Part shown: positions 54,052 through 62,545 of the stretch, in pieces | Position numbering within the stretch: the stretch's first letter is position 1 | How the letters are laid out: each line of letters starts with the position of its first letter | Assembly: GCF_019431045.1 (NCBI RefSeq) | Contig: NZ_JAHXPT010000009.1 | Coordinates: 124,001 to 188,000 of the forward strand | Source: Clostridium weizhouense | Lineage (GTDB): Bacteria; Bacillota; Clostridia; Clostridiales; Clostridiaceae | Direction: 5' to 3' | Length of the DNA: 64,000 nucleotides | The notes under the pieces: model-generated | The model's database searches: none | What the model saw: only the letters and a program-made list of their open reading frames with translations | What the model was told of the DNA's origin: nothing | Made by a program: the position numbers and the translations under genes

Positions 54052-55485
54052 GTGAACATACTATTTGGTTTAGGTGTAATTTTTTTGATATTAAATATTA
54101 TATTTTCTTTATCATTAATATTTTTTGAAAGAAAAGATCCTACAACAACATGGGCATGGTTATTAATATTTATAATGTTACCGGGTTTGGGATTTGTATT
54201 ATATCTTTTATTAGGCCAAAATTTAAGTAGACAAAAAATATTTAAGGAAAAAACACAGATTGATGAAATAAAGAGAAAAAATATAAATAGTAAATATATG
54301 GCCAACACTAATTATCATGATGGAGGAGAAAGATTTTTTGATTTAAGAAAGATGAATTTTAATCATTCAGGAGCACAATATACTACTAATAATGATGTAG
54401 ATTTATACTTTAGTGGAGAAGATAAATTTAAGCAATTAATAGAAGACATTAAAAATGCTGAGAAATATATTCATGTAGAGTATTATATTTTTCGTAATGA
54501 TTGTTTAGGAAAAATTATAGTAGAAGAACTTACTAAAAAAGCTAAAAGTGGAGTTGAAGTTAGACTATTAGCTGATAGTATGGGATCACATACTTTAACA
54601 AAGAGAGCTGTTAAGAAGTATTTAGATGCTGGAGGAAAATTTTCAATATTTTTTCCAGGAATTTTACCTCATATAAATACTCGTATAAATTATAGAAATC
54701 ATAGAAAAATAGTTGTTATTGATGGTAAATATGGTTATGTTGGTGGATTTAATGTTGGAAAAGAATATGTAAATAAAGATGGGAAAATTGGGTTTTGGAG
54801 AGATACGCATGTCAGAATACATGGAGAAGCAGTAAATTCTTTAAATGAACGATTTTTATTAGACTGGTGTTATGCTTCAGCAGAAAAAATAGATGATTAT
54901 GAGAAATATTTATCAGAACCAGAGTCTTATATTGGAGATACAGGAATACAGATTGTAACAAGTGGGCCAGATCATGAAGAAGAATATATAAAAAATGGTT
55001 ATATAAAACTTATTAATAATGCTAAAGATAATGTATATTTGGAAACACCTTATTTAGTTCCAGATATACCTATACTTGAAGCATTAAAAATATCTGCTTT
55101 ATCTGGTGTTGATGTTAGAATAATTATTCCAGGAAATCCTGATCACTTTTTCATGCAATGGGCAGCTAGTTCATATATAGGTGAGTTATTAAATGCAGGA
55201 ATAAAAGTGTATTATTATAACAATGGATTTATTCATGCTAAAACAATTGTTGCAGATAGTGCTGTATCATCTGTAGGAACAGCTAATATGGATATAAGAA
55301 GTTTTAAATTAAATTTTGAGGTAAATGCATTTATATATGATGAGATGATAGCTAAAAAAATCGAAGATCAGTTTATGAAGGATATTGAATTTTCAGATGA
55401 AATAACAATAGAATCTCATTCGAATAGAAGTGTTTATCTTAGAATAAAAGAATCTTTAATAAGATTATTATCACCAATATTATAA
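54052..55485 (+). CDS. cls: cardiolipin synthase
   Basis: Joins two phosphatidylglycerols to cardiolipin at the cytoplasmic membrane. A 477-residue phospholipase-D-type protein: two N-terminal helices (about 1-22 and 38-56), then two HKD motifs, NHRKIVVIDGKYGYVGGFN (about 222-240) and HAKTIVADSAVSSVGTANMD (about 394-413), with HVEYYIFRNDCLGK and YLETPYLVPD between. The start is GTG after AGAGATGAGATAGA. Monocistronic, terminator at 55519. The phosphatidyl acceptor could also be another lipid. Confidence 0.93.
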   Translation: MNILFGLGVIFLILNIIFSLSLIFFERKDPTTTWAWLLIFIMLPGLGFVLYLLLGQNLSRQKIFKEKTQIDEIKRKNINSKYMANTNYHDGGERFFDLRKMNFNHSGAQYTTNNDVDLYFSGEDKFKQLIEDIKNAEKYIHVEYYIFRNDCLGKIIVEELTKKAKSGVEVRLLADSMGSHTLTKRAVKKYLDAGGKFSIFFPGILPHINTRINYRNHRKIVVIDGKYGYVGGFNVGKEYVNKDGKIGFWRDTHVRIHGEAVNSLNERFLLDWCYASAEKIDDYEKYLSEPESYIGDTGIQIVTSGPDHEEEYIKNGYIKLINNAKDNVYLETPYLVPDIPILEALKISALSGVDVRIIIPGNPDHFFMQWAASSYIGELLNAGIKVYYYNNGFIHAKTIVADSAVSSVGTANMDIRSFKLNFEVNAFIYDEMIAKKIEDQFMKDIEFSDEITIESHSNRSVYLRIKESLIRLLSPIL

Positions 55486-55518
55486 TAATTTTGTTAGAAT
55501 AATATTTTTTAAATATAG

Positions 55519-55570
55519 AATCCTAAGTTTAGAGAGAATTTAATTTCAGTTTAGACTTAGGATTTTTTAA
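55519..55570 (+). terminator. intrinsic terminator after cls
   Basis: AATCCTAAGT (55519-55528) pairs with ACTTAGGATT (55555-55564), then TTTTTAATT. Confidence 0.82.
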
Positions 55571-55980
55571 TTACATAAAGATTTCTAATTATTTAGCTGT
55601 AGATTACTTCATTTAAAATTAAGAATATGTGTATCTATCTTATAACGTTAATATTTATTTAAAGCATATTATATATTTAAAACATAGATTAATATTAAAA
55701 TATAGTTTAGAATTATTATACTAACATTTAAAAATACATATAAGTTCTAAGAAAGTTTATTCATTAATTAGGCATATGAACTTGTTATTTTTTTTTTTTT
55801 TGATTATGCTTTAACTAGTATACTAAGAAATTTATTATATACTTCTAATAAATTTCTCATTAAATACTATTAATAAATGTTTATATTTTTTATAAAAATT
55901 AGATTGAAAAATATAAATGTATTAACTTAATTAGAATATATATATTAAAGTGTTAAATTTAAAAAAATAGGAGTATTACA
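55571..55980. other. AT-rich gap between cls and the MFS gene with repeat debris
   Basis: No gene. Contains family-A-like fragments (TTAATATTTATTTAAAGCAT and TTTAAAACATAG, 55649-55695) and a family-B piece at 55768-55812, which includes a run of 14 Ts (55788-55801). Confidence 0.45.
55768..55812 (+). repeat. MITE-like repeat family B, degraded copy with T14 tract
   Basis: TTAGGCATATGAACTTGTTATTTTT (55768-55792) continues as a run of Ts and ends GATTATGCTTTAA. The inverted ends are still visible. Confidence 0.55.
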
Positions 55981-55981
55981 T

Positions 55982-57157
55982 ATGAATAAAAAAATAAAAT
56001 TTTATTATTCTATAACAACTTACATAATATTTGGAGTATTTAGCATAATAACAACTTTTTATGTTCCCTATTTAAATCAATCAATAGGATTATCATTAAC
56101 CGAAATTGGACAAGTGGTTTCAATAGGAGCATTATTTGCAATTTTTGCACAACCATTTTTAGTTAATAGACTTTCCAGGACTGAAAATAAAAAGAAATTT
56201 ATAATTACTCATTTATCTATATTAATTTTAATGATTATACTTTTAATGTTCATAAACAAAAATACAATATATTTATTTGCAATTTTGTATGGGATTTTAA
56301 TATTAACAATTATGCCAATATATGAAGTATATGTTGAAGAATTATCAGTTAAACAAGACATTGAATATTCTGAAATAAGAAAATGGGGATCGATTGGATT
56401 TGGTTGTATAGTATTTTTAAGTGGAGTTTTAATTTCAAAATATGGATTTAGAACAATACATTTATTAGGGATTTTGATGATAGGCATAACTATATTTATG
56501 ATAACAACTAAATTTAAAAATATTAAATTAAAAGAAAATAGAAAAAAAGTAAAATTAATCACTATATTAAAAAATAAAAATGTATTAATTCTTGGAATGA
56601 TTAATATTTTAGCTATTGGTACTTATAATGCAATAGAATTTGCTTATTCAACTTACTTAATAGACTTAACAGGAAATAATATTATAGCCAACAATATTTA
56701 TAGTAAATCTATAGGACTTAGAGTTTTCATTGAGTTTTTATCATTTATAGTTGTTACAAAATATTTTAAAAAAGGTAGTCCTAAGAAATATTTAATTTTG
56801 GCTTTTGTTATAGCAGGAATAAAAATATTGTTATTTTCAACAGGATATATACCTTTAGTTGTATTAGGAGATCAATTACATGGAACGATGTTTGCAGTTT
56901 ATTTAACTTTCTTATTTAAATATATTAGAAAAATTTTTGAAGAGGAATTAGTAGGAGAAATATTTTCATTTGTTAATGTATTAGGATCAGCAGGCGCTAA
57001 CTTTGTATATCCTCAGATATTTAGTACAATTCAAGTTAATTTTGGATATAGAATAATGTACTTAGTAGCATTTTCAATTATATTATTTTCTGCATTAATA
57101 TCATTAAAAATCCTTCCTGAGAATGAAGAATTGATGGATATTTTAAACGAAAATTAG
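55982..57157 (+). CDS. MFS transporter (MFS_1-like family)
   Basis: Major-facilitator permease of 391 residues with twelve predicted helices. N-terminal SIGLSLTEIGQVVSIGALFAIFAQPFLVNRLS has the loop 2-3 motif-A-like region, and KWGSIGFGCIVFLSGVLISKYG in helix 5 recalls nucleoside/oligosaccharide-H+ symporters (LacY/NupG-like 'MFS_1_like' proteins). Substrate unknown. AAATAGGAGTATTACAT precedes the ATG. It stands alone with a terminator after it and no enzyme or regulator gene beside it, so its substrate cannot be inferred from context. Confidence 0.82.
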   Translation: MNKKIKFYYSITTYIIFGVFSIITTFYVPYLNQSIGLSLTEIGQVVSIGALFAIFAQPFLVNRLSRTENKKKFIITHLSILILMIILLMFINKNTIYLFAILYGILILTIMPIYEVYVEELSVKQDIEYSEIRKWGSIGFGCIVFLSGVLISKYGFRTIHLLGILMIGITIFMITTKFKNIKLKENRKKVKLITILKNKNVLILGMINILAIGTYNAIEFAYSTYLIDLTGNNIIANNIYSKSIGLRVFIEFLSFIVVTKYFKKGSPKKYLILAFVIAGIKILLFSTGYIPLVVLGDQLHGTMFAVYLTFLFKYIRKIFEEELVGEIFSFVNVLGSAGANFVYPQIFSTIQVNFGYRIMYLVAFSIILFSALISLKILPENEELMDILNEN

Positions 57158-57194
57158 AATTAATCACAATCATAAAATAATTTAATAAATATAT

Positions 57195-57245
57195 AAAATT
57201 ATAAGTCTAAAATTGAAATTTAATTTAGACTTATAATTTTTTTAA
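57195..57245 (+). terminator. intrinsic terminator after the MFS gene
   Basis: AAAATTATAAGTCTAAA (57195-57211) pairs with TTTAGACTTATAATTTT (57224-57240), then TTTAACTT. Confidence 0.85.
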
Positions 57246-57267
57246 CTTACATATCATTAAAGTTTAA

Positions 57268-57312
57268 TGAAAAATAATCAGGGCATTTTGGACTCGTTAT
57301 TTTTCTTCATAT
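57268..57312 (+). repeat. MITE-like repeat family B, partial copy
   Basis: GAAAAATAATCAGGGCATTTTGGACTCGTTATTTTTCTTC matches the copy at 18258 almost base for base; the right end is changed to ATATTTCTAA. Confidence 0.65.
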
Positions 57313-57446
57313 TTCTAATTATTTTGTGTGAATTCCATTTTAATAATATTAAAATATAAATATTGAGTTAAGATAGGATTTTAAATAGAAAAAATAAACA
57401 GATTGATAAAATTTAAAATAAATTTATATAAAAGTAATAATAAATA

Positions 57447-57474
57447 TTGACAAATTATTTCAGGTTGTTATAAT
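57447..57474 (+). promoter_or_regulatory. sigma-A promoter of the aro operon
   Basis: TTGACA (57447-57452), 16-base spacer, TATAAT (57469-57474): consensus hexamers. The partial palindrome TTGTTATAATGTTAACAA covers the -10 and could bind a repressor. Transcription would start near 57482, about 143 bases before the leader ORF. Confidence 0.7.
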
Positions 57475-57624
57475 GTTAACAAGATTAAATTACTGATTAA
57501 AAATTAATAATTTATAATATTAATTATTTTTGCTTATCATAGTTAAAATAATTAAAGTGGTTTAAAATATAATAAATGTTTAAAAATAGAGTTTTGAATT
57601 AAAATGTTGTAATAGGAGGAAATC

Positions 57625-57759
57625 ATGAATAAAGATATTATAAAAACAGTTGTAGCAAAATTTTATAGCTTTTTCTATTTTATGTTCTGGGGCTTTTATT
57701 TTAGCGCTGGCTATTTATTTTGCAAAAAACTGAATAATATATCTTTAATGGGTGATTGA
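57625..57759 (+). CDS. aromatic-rich leader peptide of the aro operon (44 aa)
   Basis: A 44-codon ORF between the consensus promoter and aroF, with a full AGGAGG (57614-57619) four to five bases before the ATG and a TGA at 57757. Residues 13-32 hold 8 Phe, 4 Tyr and 1 Trp: 13 of 20 aromatic (FYSFFYF at 13-19, FWGFYF at 21-26, Y30, F32). A perfect terminator with eight Ts follows 67 bases after the stop, then aroF. By analogy with pheL/trpL, ribosome stalling on Phe/Tyr codons would control read-through into the operon. No clear antiterminator partner was found by eye. Alternative: a small single-helix membrane protein; the hydrophobic core would also fit that. Confidence 0.72.
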   Translation: MNKDIIKTVVAKFYSFFYFMFWGFYFSAGYLFCKKLNNISLMGD

Positions 57760-57826
57760 ATTATATAACAATTTGATATCTAAATTTTAAATTCTAAAAT
57801 TTACTAATTAAAAGTTTGATATTTGA

Positions 57827-57855
57827 TAGAGCTCATTATGAGCTCTATTTTTTTT
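57827..57855 (+). terminator. attenuator terminator upstream of aroF
   Basis: TAGAGCTCA (57827-57835), loop TTA, TGAGCTCTA (57839-57847), then eight Ts (57848-57855). It stands before the first enzyme gene rather than after a gene, as expected of an attenuator. Confidence 0.88.
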
Positions 57856-57906
57856 ACTCTTTATAAAAATAATAAAAAATAATGATATTTAAGGGGGCAA
57901 TAAAAA

Positions 57907-58920
57907 ATGATAATAATATTAAAACAAAAAACAGAACAAGAAAAAATAGTTAAATTAACAAAAGCGTTAGAAAATGAAGGAGTTAAAGTTAATCCTGTAA
58001 TAGGAACAGATATAAGTATACTTGGGTTGATTGGTGATACAAGCAAGATTGATAAATCAAAGCTTGAAGCAAATGAAATAGTTGAAAAAGTAATGCATGT
58101 ACAAGAACCTTTTAAAAAAGCTAATAGAATGTTTCATCCAGAACCTACAATAGTTGATATAAATGGAGCAAAGATAGGTGGAAATAAAATTGCTATGATT
58201 GCAGGTCCTTGTTCAGTTGAAAGTGAAGAGCAAATAACTGAAATAGCTAAAGATGTAAAAAAAATAGGGGCAAATTTTTTAAGAGGAGGAGCATTTAAAC
58301 CAAGAACTTCACCATACGCATTCCAAGGGTTAAAATATGAAGGTTTAGATCTTTTAAAAAAGGCAAGAGAGAATACTGGTCTTCCGATAGTTACAGAAAT
58401 TATGTCTCCTTATGATATAGAAGTATTTAATGATAATGTTGATGTGATTCAAGTTGGAGCTAGAAATATGCAAAATTTTGATTTACTTAGAGAATTAGGA
58501 AGAATAAATAAACCTATCCTTTTAAAAAGAGGGTTGTCTGCAACTATTGAAGAATTATTGATGAGTGCTGAATATATTATGGCTGGTGGAAATGAAAATG
58601 TAATTCTTTGTGAAAGAGGAATAAGAACATTTGAAACATATACTAGAAATACGTTAGATTTAAGTGCAATACCTGCTCTTAAAAAATTAAGTCATTTACC
58701 AGTTGTTGTTGATCCAAGCCATGCAACAGGAAAGTACTGGATGGTAGAACCTTTAGCTAAAGCAGCAATTGCAGTTGGTGCAGATGGTCTTATTATAGAG
58801 GTACATAATGATCCAGCAAATGCATTATGTGATGGCCCACAATCAATAACACCAAATAATTATGAAAAATTATTTGAAGAACTAAAATTAATCGCAAAAG
58901 CAGTAGGAAGAGAGATATAA
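57907..58920 (+). CDS. aroF: 3-deoxy-7-phosphoheptulonate synthase (DAHP synthase)
   Basis: First step of the shikimate pathway: PEP + erythrose-4-phosphate to DAHP. A type I-beta enzyme of 337 residues with an N-terminal ferredoxin-like regulatory domain (about 1-68: [17 protein letters not shown] ... [10 protein letters not shown]), known in Thermotoga-type enzymes to mediate Tyr/Phe feedback. The barrel has [35 protein letters not shown] and [32 protein letters not shown] is the ribosome site. First gene of the operon, behind the attenuator. Confidence 0.95.
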   Translation: MIIILKQKTEQEKIVKLTKALENEGVKVNPVIGTDISILGLIGDTSKIDKSKLEANEIVEKVMHVQEPFKKANRMFHPEPTIVDINGAKIGGNKIAMIAGPCSVESEEQITEIAKDVKKIGANFLRGGAFKPRTSPYAFQGLKYEGLDLLKKARENTGLPIVTEIMSPYDIEVFNDNVDVIQVGARNMQNFDLLRELGRINKPILLKRGLSATIEELLMSAEYIMAGGNENVILCERGIRTFETYTRNTLDLSAIPALKKLSHLPVVVDPSHATGKYWMVEPLAKAAIAVGADGLIIEVHNDPANALCDGPQSITPNNYEKLFEELKLIAKAVGREI

Positions 58921-58935
58921 ATAAGGAGTATTAAA

Positions 58936-59988
58936 ATGAGAGATTTGGTTGTTGATTTAAAGGAGAAGAGTTATTCTATTATAATTAAAAAAGGGTTAAT
59001 AGATGAGATTAATAAAGAGATAGCAAAGATTTATAAAGGAAAGAAGATTTTTGTATTAACTGATGAAAATGTGAATTTTCATTATGGGGATAGGGTAAAG
59101 GAATCATTAATTAAGGGTGGCTATGATGTTAAGGTAATGGTATTAAAGCCGGGAGAGGAAACTAAATCTTTTAATACTCTACCTAGTATATATAATGAAT
59201 TTTTAGATTTTAAATTAACAAGAAGTGATCTTATTATAACGCTTGGTGGCGGTGTGATAGGTGATCTTGGAGGATTTGCAGCTTCAACCTTTTTAAGAGG
59301 CGTAGATTTTGTTCAAATTCCTACATCATTACTTGCACAAGTGGATAGTAGTGTTGGTGGTAAGGTTGCAGTAGATTTAGAAAGAGGAAAAAATTTAGTT
59401 GGTAGTTTTTATCATCCTAAAGTAGTTTTAATTGATCCAGATGTTTTAAATACATTAAGTGATAGATTTTTTAGAGATGGTATGGCGGAAGTTATTAAAT
59501 ATGGATGTATCAAAAACAAAGATTTCTTTTATAAGTTAAAAAGTTATAAAACTAAGAAAGAAGTTATGAAAAATATAGAAGAAATTATTTATATATGTTG
59601 TGATATTAAAAGAATTGTTGTGGAGAATGATGAAAAAGATAAAGGTGAAAGAATGTTATTAAATTTTGGTCACACTTTAGGGCATGCGATAGAAACTTAC
59701 TATAATTTTAATAAATATAGTCACGGGGAAGCTGTTGGAATAGGAATGTATGAAATAACAAAGATAGCAGAAGAAAAGGGAATTACTAAAATAGGAACAT
59801 CAGATGAACTTAAAGATATACTAATTCAGTATTCTCTTCCATATAGTGTTGATATCAAAAATAGTGATGAAATATTAGAAACAATATCTTTAGATAAGAA
59901 AAATATTAATAATACTCTTAAGGTTATACTACTTAATGAAATAGGAAAGTCAATTTTAGAGAATACTAATATAGAATTTTTTGATTAA
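58936..59988 (+). CDS. aroB: 3-dehydroquinate synthase
   Basis: Second shikimate step (DAHP to dehydroquinate), NAD- and metal-dependent, 350 residues. Motifs: [61 protein letters not shown], and the metal His residues in [12 protein letters not shown] and [11 protein letters not shown]. Starts 15 bases after aroF with ATAAGGAGTATTAAA. No unusual features. Confidence 0.95.
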   Translation: MRDLVVDLKEKSYSIIIKKGLIDEINKEIAKIYKGKKIFVLTDENVNFHYGDRVKESLIKGGYDVKVMVLKPGEETKSFNTLPSIYNEFLDFKLTRSDLIITLGGGVIGDLGGFAASTFLRGVDFVQIPTSLLAQVDSSVGGKVAVDLERGKNLVGSFYHPKVVLIDPDVLNTLSDRFFRDGMAEVIKYGCIKNKDFFYKLKSYKTKKEVMKNIEEIIYICCDIKRIVVENDEKDKGERMLLNFGHTLGHAIETYYNFNKYSHGEAVGIGMYEITKIAEEKGITKIGTSDELKDILIQYSLPYSVDIKNSDEILETISLDKKNINNTLKVILLNEIGKSILENTNIEFFD

Positions 59989-60012
59989 AATGATTAATTG
60001 TGAGGTGAGAGA

Positions 60013-61314
60013 ATGGGGAATTTAAAACTGCATCCTACTAAGTTAAAAGGAAAAGTTACCATACCACCATCTAAAAGTATGGCTCATAGAGCAGTGATTT
60101 GTGCAGCTTTAGGGGATGGAGTAAGTAAGATAGAAAATATAGATTATTCGGATGATATTATTGCAACTATAAATGCTATGGTTTCACTAGGAGCTAAAAT
60201 AACTAAAAATGAAGATCATCTTGAGATCATAGGGTTAAAATCAGAACAAGGACAAAAAAATATAGAGTATCAAAGGGTTATTGATTGTAATGAATCAGGA
60301 TCGACATTAAGATTTTTAGTTCCTATTGCAGCTTTATTTGAAGGGTGTAATAGATTTATTGGAAGAGGTAATTTAGGTAAAAGGCCATTAGACACATATT
60401 ATGATATATTTGATAAGCAAGATATAAAATATTGTTATAGTAAAGATACTCTTGATTTAAATACTGAAGGGAAACTTAAACCTGGGGAATTTGAATTAAA
60501 GGGCAATATAAGTTCTCAATTTATAACAGGATTATTATTTGCACTTCCACTTTTAGATGGAGATTCAAAAATTATAATAACCACAGAATTAGAATCTAAG
60601 GGTTATATTGATTTAACTTTAAGTGCTATGAGGGATTTTGGAATTGAAATTATAAATAATGATTATAAGAGTTTTGAAATAATGGGAAATCAAACATATA
60701 AGAGTAGAAATTATAGGGTTGAAGGAGACTACTCACAAGCTGCCTTCTTTTTAGTAGGGGATGTACTTTCAAACAATATAATTATAGATGGTTTAAAATT
60801 AGATTCACTTCAAGGTGATAAGGAAGTTATAGATATATTGGAAAGAATGGGTATGAAATTAATTAAATATAGTGATGGTATATTAGGCAAAACAGATAGA
60901 AACCTAAAGTCGACTATAATTGATGCCTCTCAATGTCCAGATATAATACCTGTAATTTCTTTAGCTGCAAGTTTAAGTGAAGGAACAACTGAGATAATAA
61001 ATGCTGGAAGATTAAGAATTAAAGAATGTGATAGATTAACTGCTGTTAGAAGCGAATTAAATAAACTAGGAGCTAATATAACAGAAAAAGAAGATGGATT
61101 AATAATTAATGGGGTTAAAAAATTAAAAGGTGGAACTAATGTATGGAGCCACAAAGACCATAGAATAGCAATGACTTTAGCTATAGCATCTACAGTATGT
61201 GAAGAACCTATTATTCTTGAAGATTATGAATGTGTTTCAAAATCATATCCAAAATTCTTTGATGATTTTAAAGTGTTGGGAGGAAAGTTTGATGAGTGGA
61301 ATGTGGGGAAATAA
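60013..61314 (+). CDS. aroA: 3-phosphoshikimate 1-carboxyvinyltransferase (EPSP synthase)
   Basis: Sixth shikimate step (shikimate-3-phosphate + PEP to EPSP), 433 residues. PPSKSMAHRAVICAAL at the N-terminus (KS-x-x-HR, class II style with Ala where class I has Gly), ESGSTLRFLVP, GNISSQFITGLLFALP, EGDYSQAAFFL, RIKECDRLTAVRSEL and HKDHRIAMTLAIA. The short insert pattern fits Gram-positive class II enzymes. Its last 23 bases overlap the start of aroC, which indicates translational coupling. GTGAGGTGAGAG is the ribosome site. Confidence 0.95.
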   Translation: MGNLKLHPTKLKGKVTIPPSKSMAHRAVICAALGDGVSKIENIDYSDDIIATINAMVSLGAKITKNEDHLEIIGLKSEQGQKNIEYQRVIDCNESGSTLRFLVPIAALFEGCNRFIGRGNLGKRPLDTYYDIFDKQDIKYCYSKDTLDLNTEGKLKPGEFELKGNISSQFITGLLFALPLLDGDSKIIITTELESKGYIDLTLSAMRDFGIEIINNDYKSFEIMGNQTYKSRNYRVEGDYSQAAFFLVGDVLSNNIIIDGLKLDSLQGDKEVIDILERMGMKLIKYSDGILGKTDRNLKSTIIDASQCPDIIPVISLAASLSEGTTEIINAGRLRIKECDRLTAVRSELNKLGANITEKEDGLIINGVKKLKGGTNVWSHKDHRIAMTLAIASTVCEEPIILEDYECVSKSYPKFFDDFKVLGGKFDEWNVGK

Positions 61315-62365
61315 ATTAAAGATATCAATATTTGGTGAATCTCATGGTAATGCAATAGGCATTACAATAGATGGACTTCCAACAGGATTTGAAATAAATA
61401 TGGAAAACATATTAGAAGAAATGTCAAGAAGAGCACCAGGAAAAAGTAAACTTTCTACAGCTAGAAAAGAAAGTGATAAACCTGAAATACTTAGTGGTTT
61501 TTTTGAAGGGAAGACAACAGGAACTCCATTATGTGCGATTATTAGAAATTCAGATATGCACTCAAAGGATTATGGAAAACTTAAAAGTGTAATGAGGCCA
61601 GGCCATGCAGATTATAGTGGAAATATTAGATATAATGGATTTAATGATTATAGAGGTGGAGGACATTTTTCTGGAAGAATTACAGCACCTTTGGTATTTG
61701 CAGGTTCCATATGTAAGCAGATTTTAGAAAGCAAAGATATATACGTTACTTCTCATGTTAAAAGAATAGGAAAAGTTGAAGATAAAGATTTTAGTGAAGT
61801 AAAGTTAAATAAAGATATTATATCTGAATTAAGAAATGAAGAATTACCTTTATTAATTAAAGATAATGAAGAAAAAATGAGAAATGAAATACTTGAGGCA
61901 AAAAAAGATGGAGATTCAGTTGGAGGAATAATTGAATGTGGAATTATAGGAATACAAGCTGGAATAGGGGATCCGTTCTTTGATTCAGTAGAATCTACAT
62001 TAGCACATTTATTATTTTCAGTACCTGCAGTTAAAGGGGTAGAATTTGGAAAAGGATTTGAAATGGCTTCTCTTAGAGGATCAGAGTGTAATGATGAATA
62101 TTATTATGATAGGGAAGAGGTAAAGACATATACTAATAATAATGGTGGAATTCTAGGCGGAATCACAAATGGAATGCCAATATTATTTAAAACAGTTATA
62201 AAACCGACGCCATCAATAGCAAAAGAGCAAAAAAGTATAAATATATCTGAAAAGAAGGATGAAAGTCTTAAAATTGAAGGAAGACATGATCCATGTATAG
62301 TTCAAAGAGCTGTACCTGTAATTGAGAGTGTAGCAGCGATTGGATTGCTTGATTTAATACTTTAA
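61292..62365 (+). CDS. aroC: chorismate synthase
   Basis: Last shikimate step (EPSP to chorismate), needs reduced flavin. 357 residues from the ATG at 61292 (GGGAGGAAAGTTTG), which overlaps aroA by 23 bases; the frame is open farther upstream but the N-terminus MSGMWGNKLKISIFGESHGN matches the family start. Other signatures: MRPGHADYSGNIRYNG, DYRGGGHFSGRITAPL and the C-terminal EGRHDPCIVQRAVPVIE. Full length. Confidence 0.95.
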   Translation: MSGMWGNKLKISIFGESHGNAIGITIDGLPTGFEINMENILEEMSRRAPGKSKLSTARKESDKPEILSGFFEGKTTGTPLCAIIRNSDMHSKDYGKLKSVMRPGHADYSGNIRYNGFNDYRGGGHFSGRITAPLVFAGSICKQILESKDIYVTSHVKRIGKVEDKDFSEVKLNKDIISELRNEELPLLIKDNEEKMRNEILEAKKDGDSVGGIIECGIIGIQAGIGDPFFDSVESTLAHLLFSVPAVKGVEFGKGFEMASLRGSECNDEYYYDREEVKTYTNNNGGILGGITNGMPILFKTVIKPTPSIAKEQKSINISEKKDESLKIEGRHDPCIVQRAVPVIESVAAIGLLDLIL

Positions 62366-62430
62366 ATATAGGAAATTAAACATATAATGGTTAAGAATAG
62401 AATGTGGATAGTTAAGTGGAAAATTCTTAT

Positions 62431-62521
62431 TTAAATTTTAGATTATGTTTTAAAATATATTATTTTAAAAAGTTTTAAGGTTTTCAAGCACAATTATTTA
62501 TTGTTAACTGTAAATTGTAAA
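62431..62521. repeat. intergenic repeat family C, degraded copy 3
   Basis: GGTTTTCAAGCACAATTATTTATTGTTAACTGTAAATTG (in part) matches GGCTTTCAACCACAATTGTCCATTGTCAACTGTCAATTG of the copy at 9218 with a few changes; the left part is lost or replaced by TTATGTTTTAAAATATATTA. It gives a false upstream start for pheA at 62501. Confidence 0.6.
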
Positions 62522-62545
62522 TTAATAATAAGGGGAGAGCGGGAG

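Noticed and set aside
56209..56562. 117-codon minus-strand frame
   Set aside because: Antisense of the MFS gene, composition typical of mirrored hydrophobic codons.
57688..57840. antiterminator pairing GGGCTT (in the leader ORF) with GAGCTC (terminator arm)
   Set aside because: It needs two G-U pairs in six, and stalling on the aromatic codons would mask it, the reverse of the expected logic. A proper RNA fold is required.
62501..62545. upstream start for pheA
   Set aside because: It falls in a repeat remnant; GGGGAGAGCGGGAG directly precedes 62546 and the mutase domain starts there.
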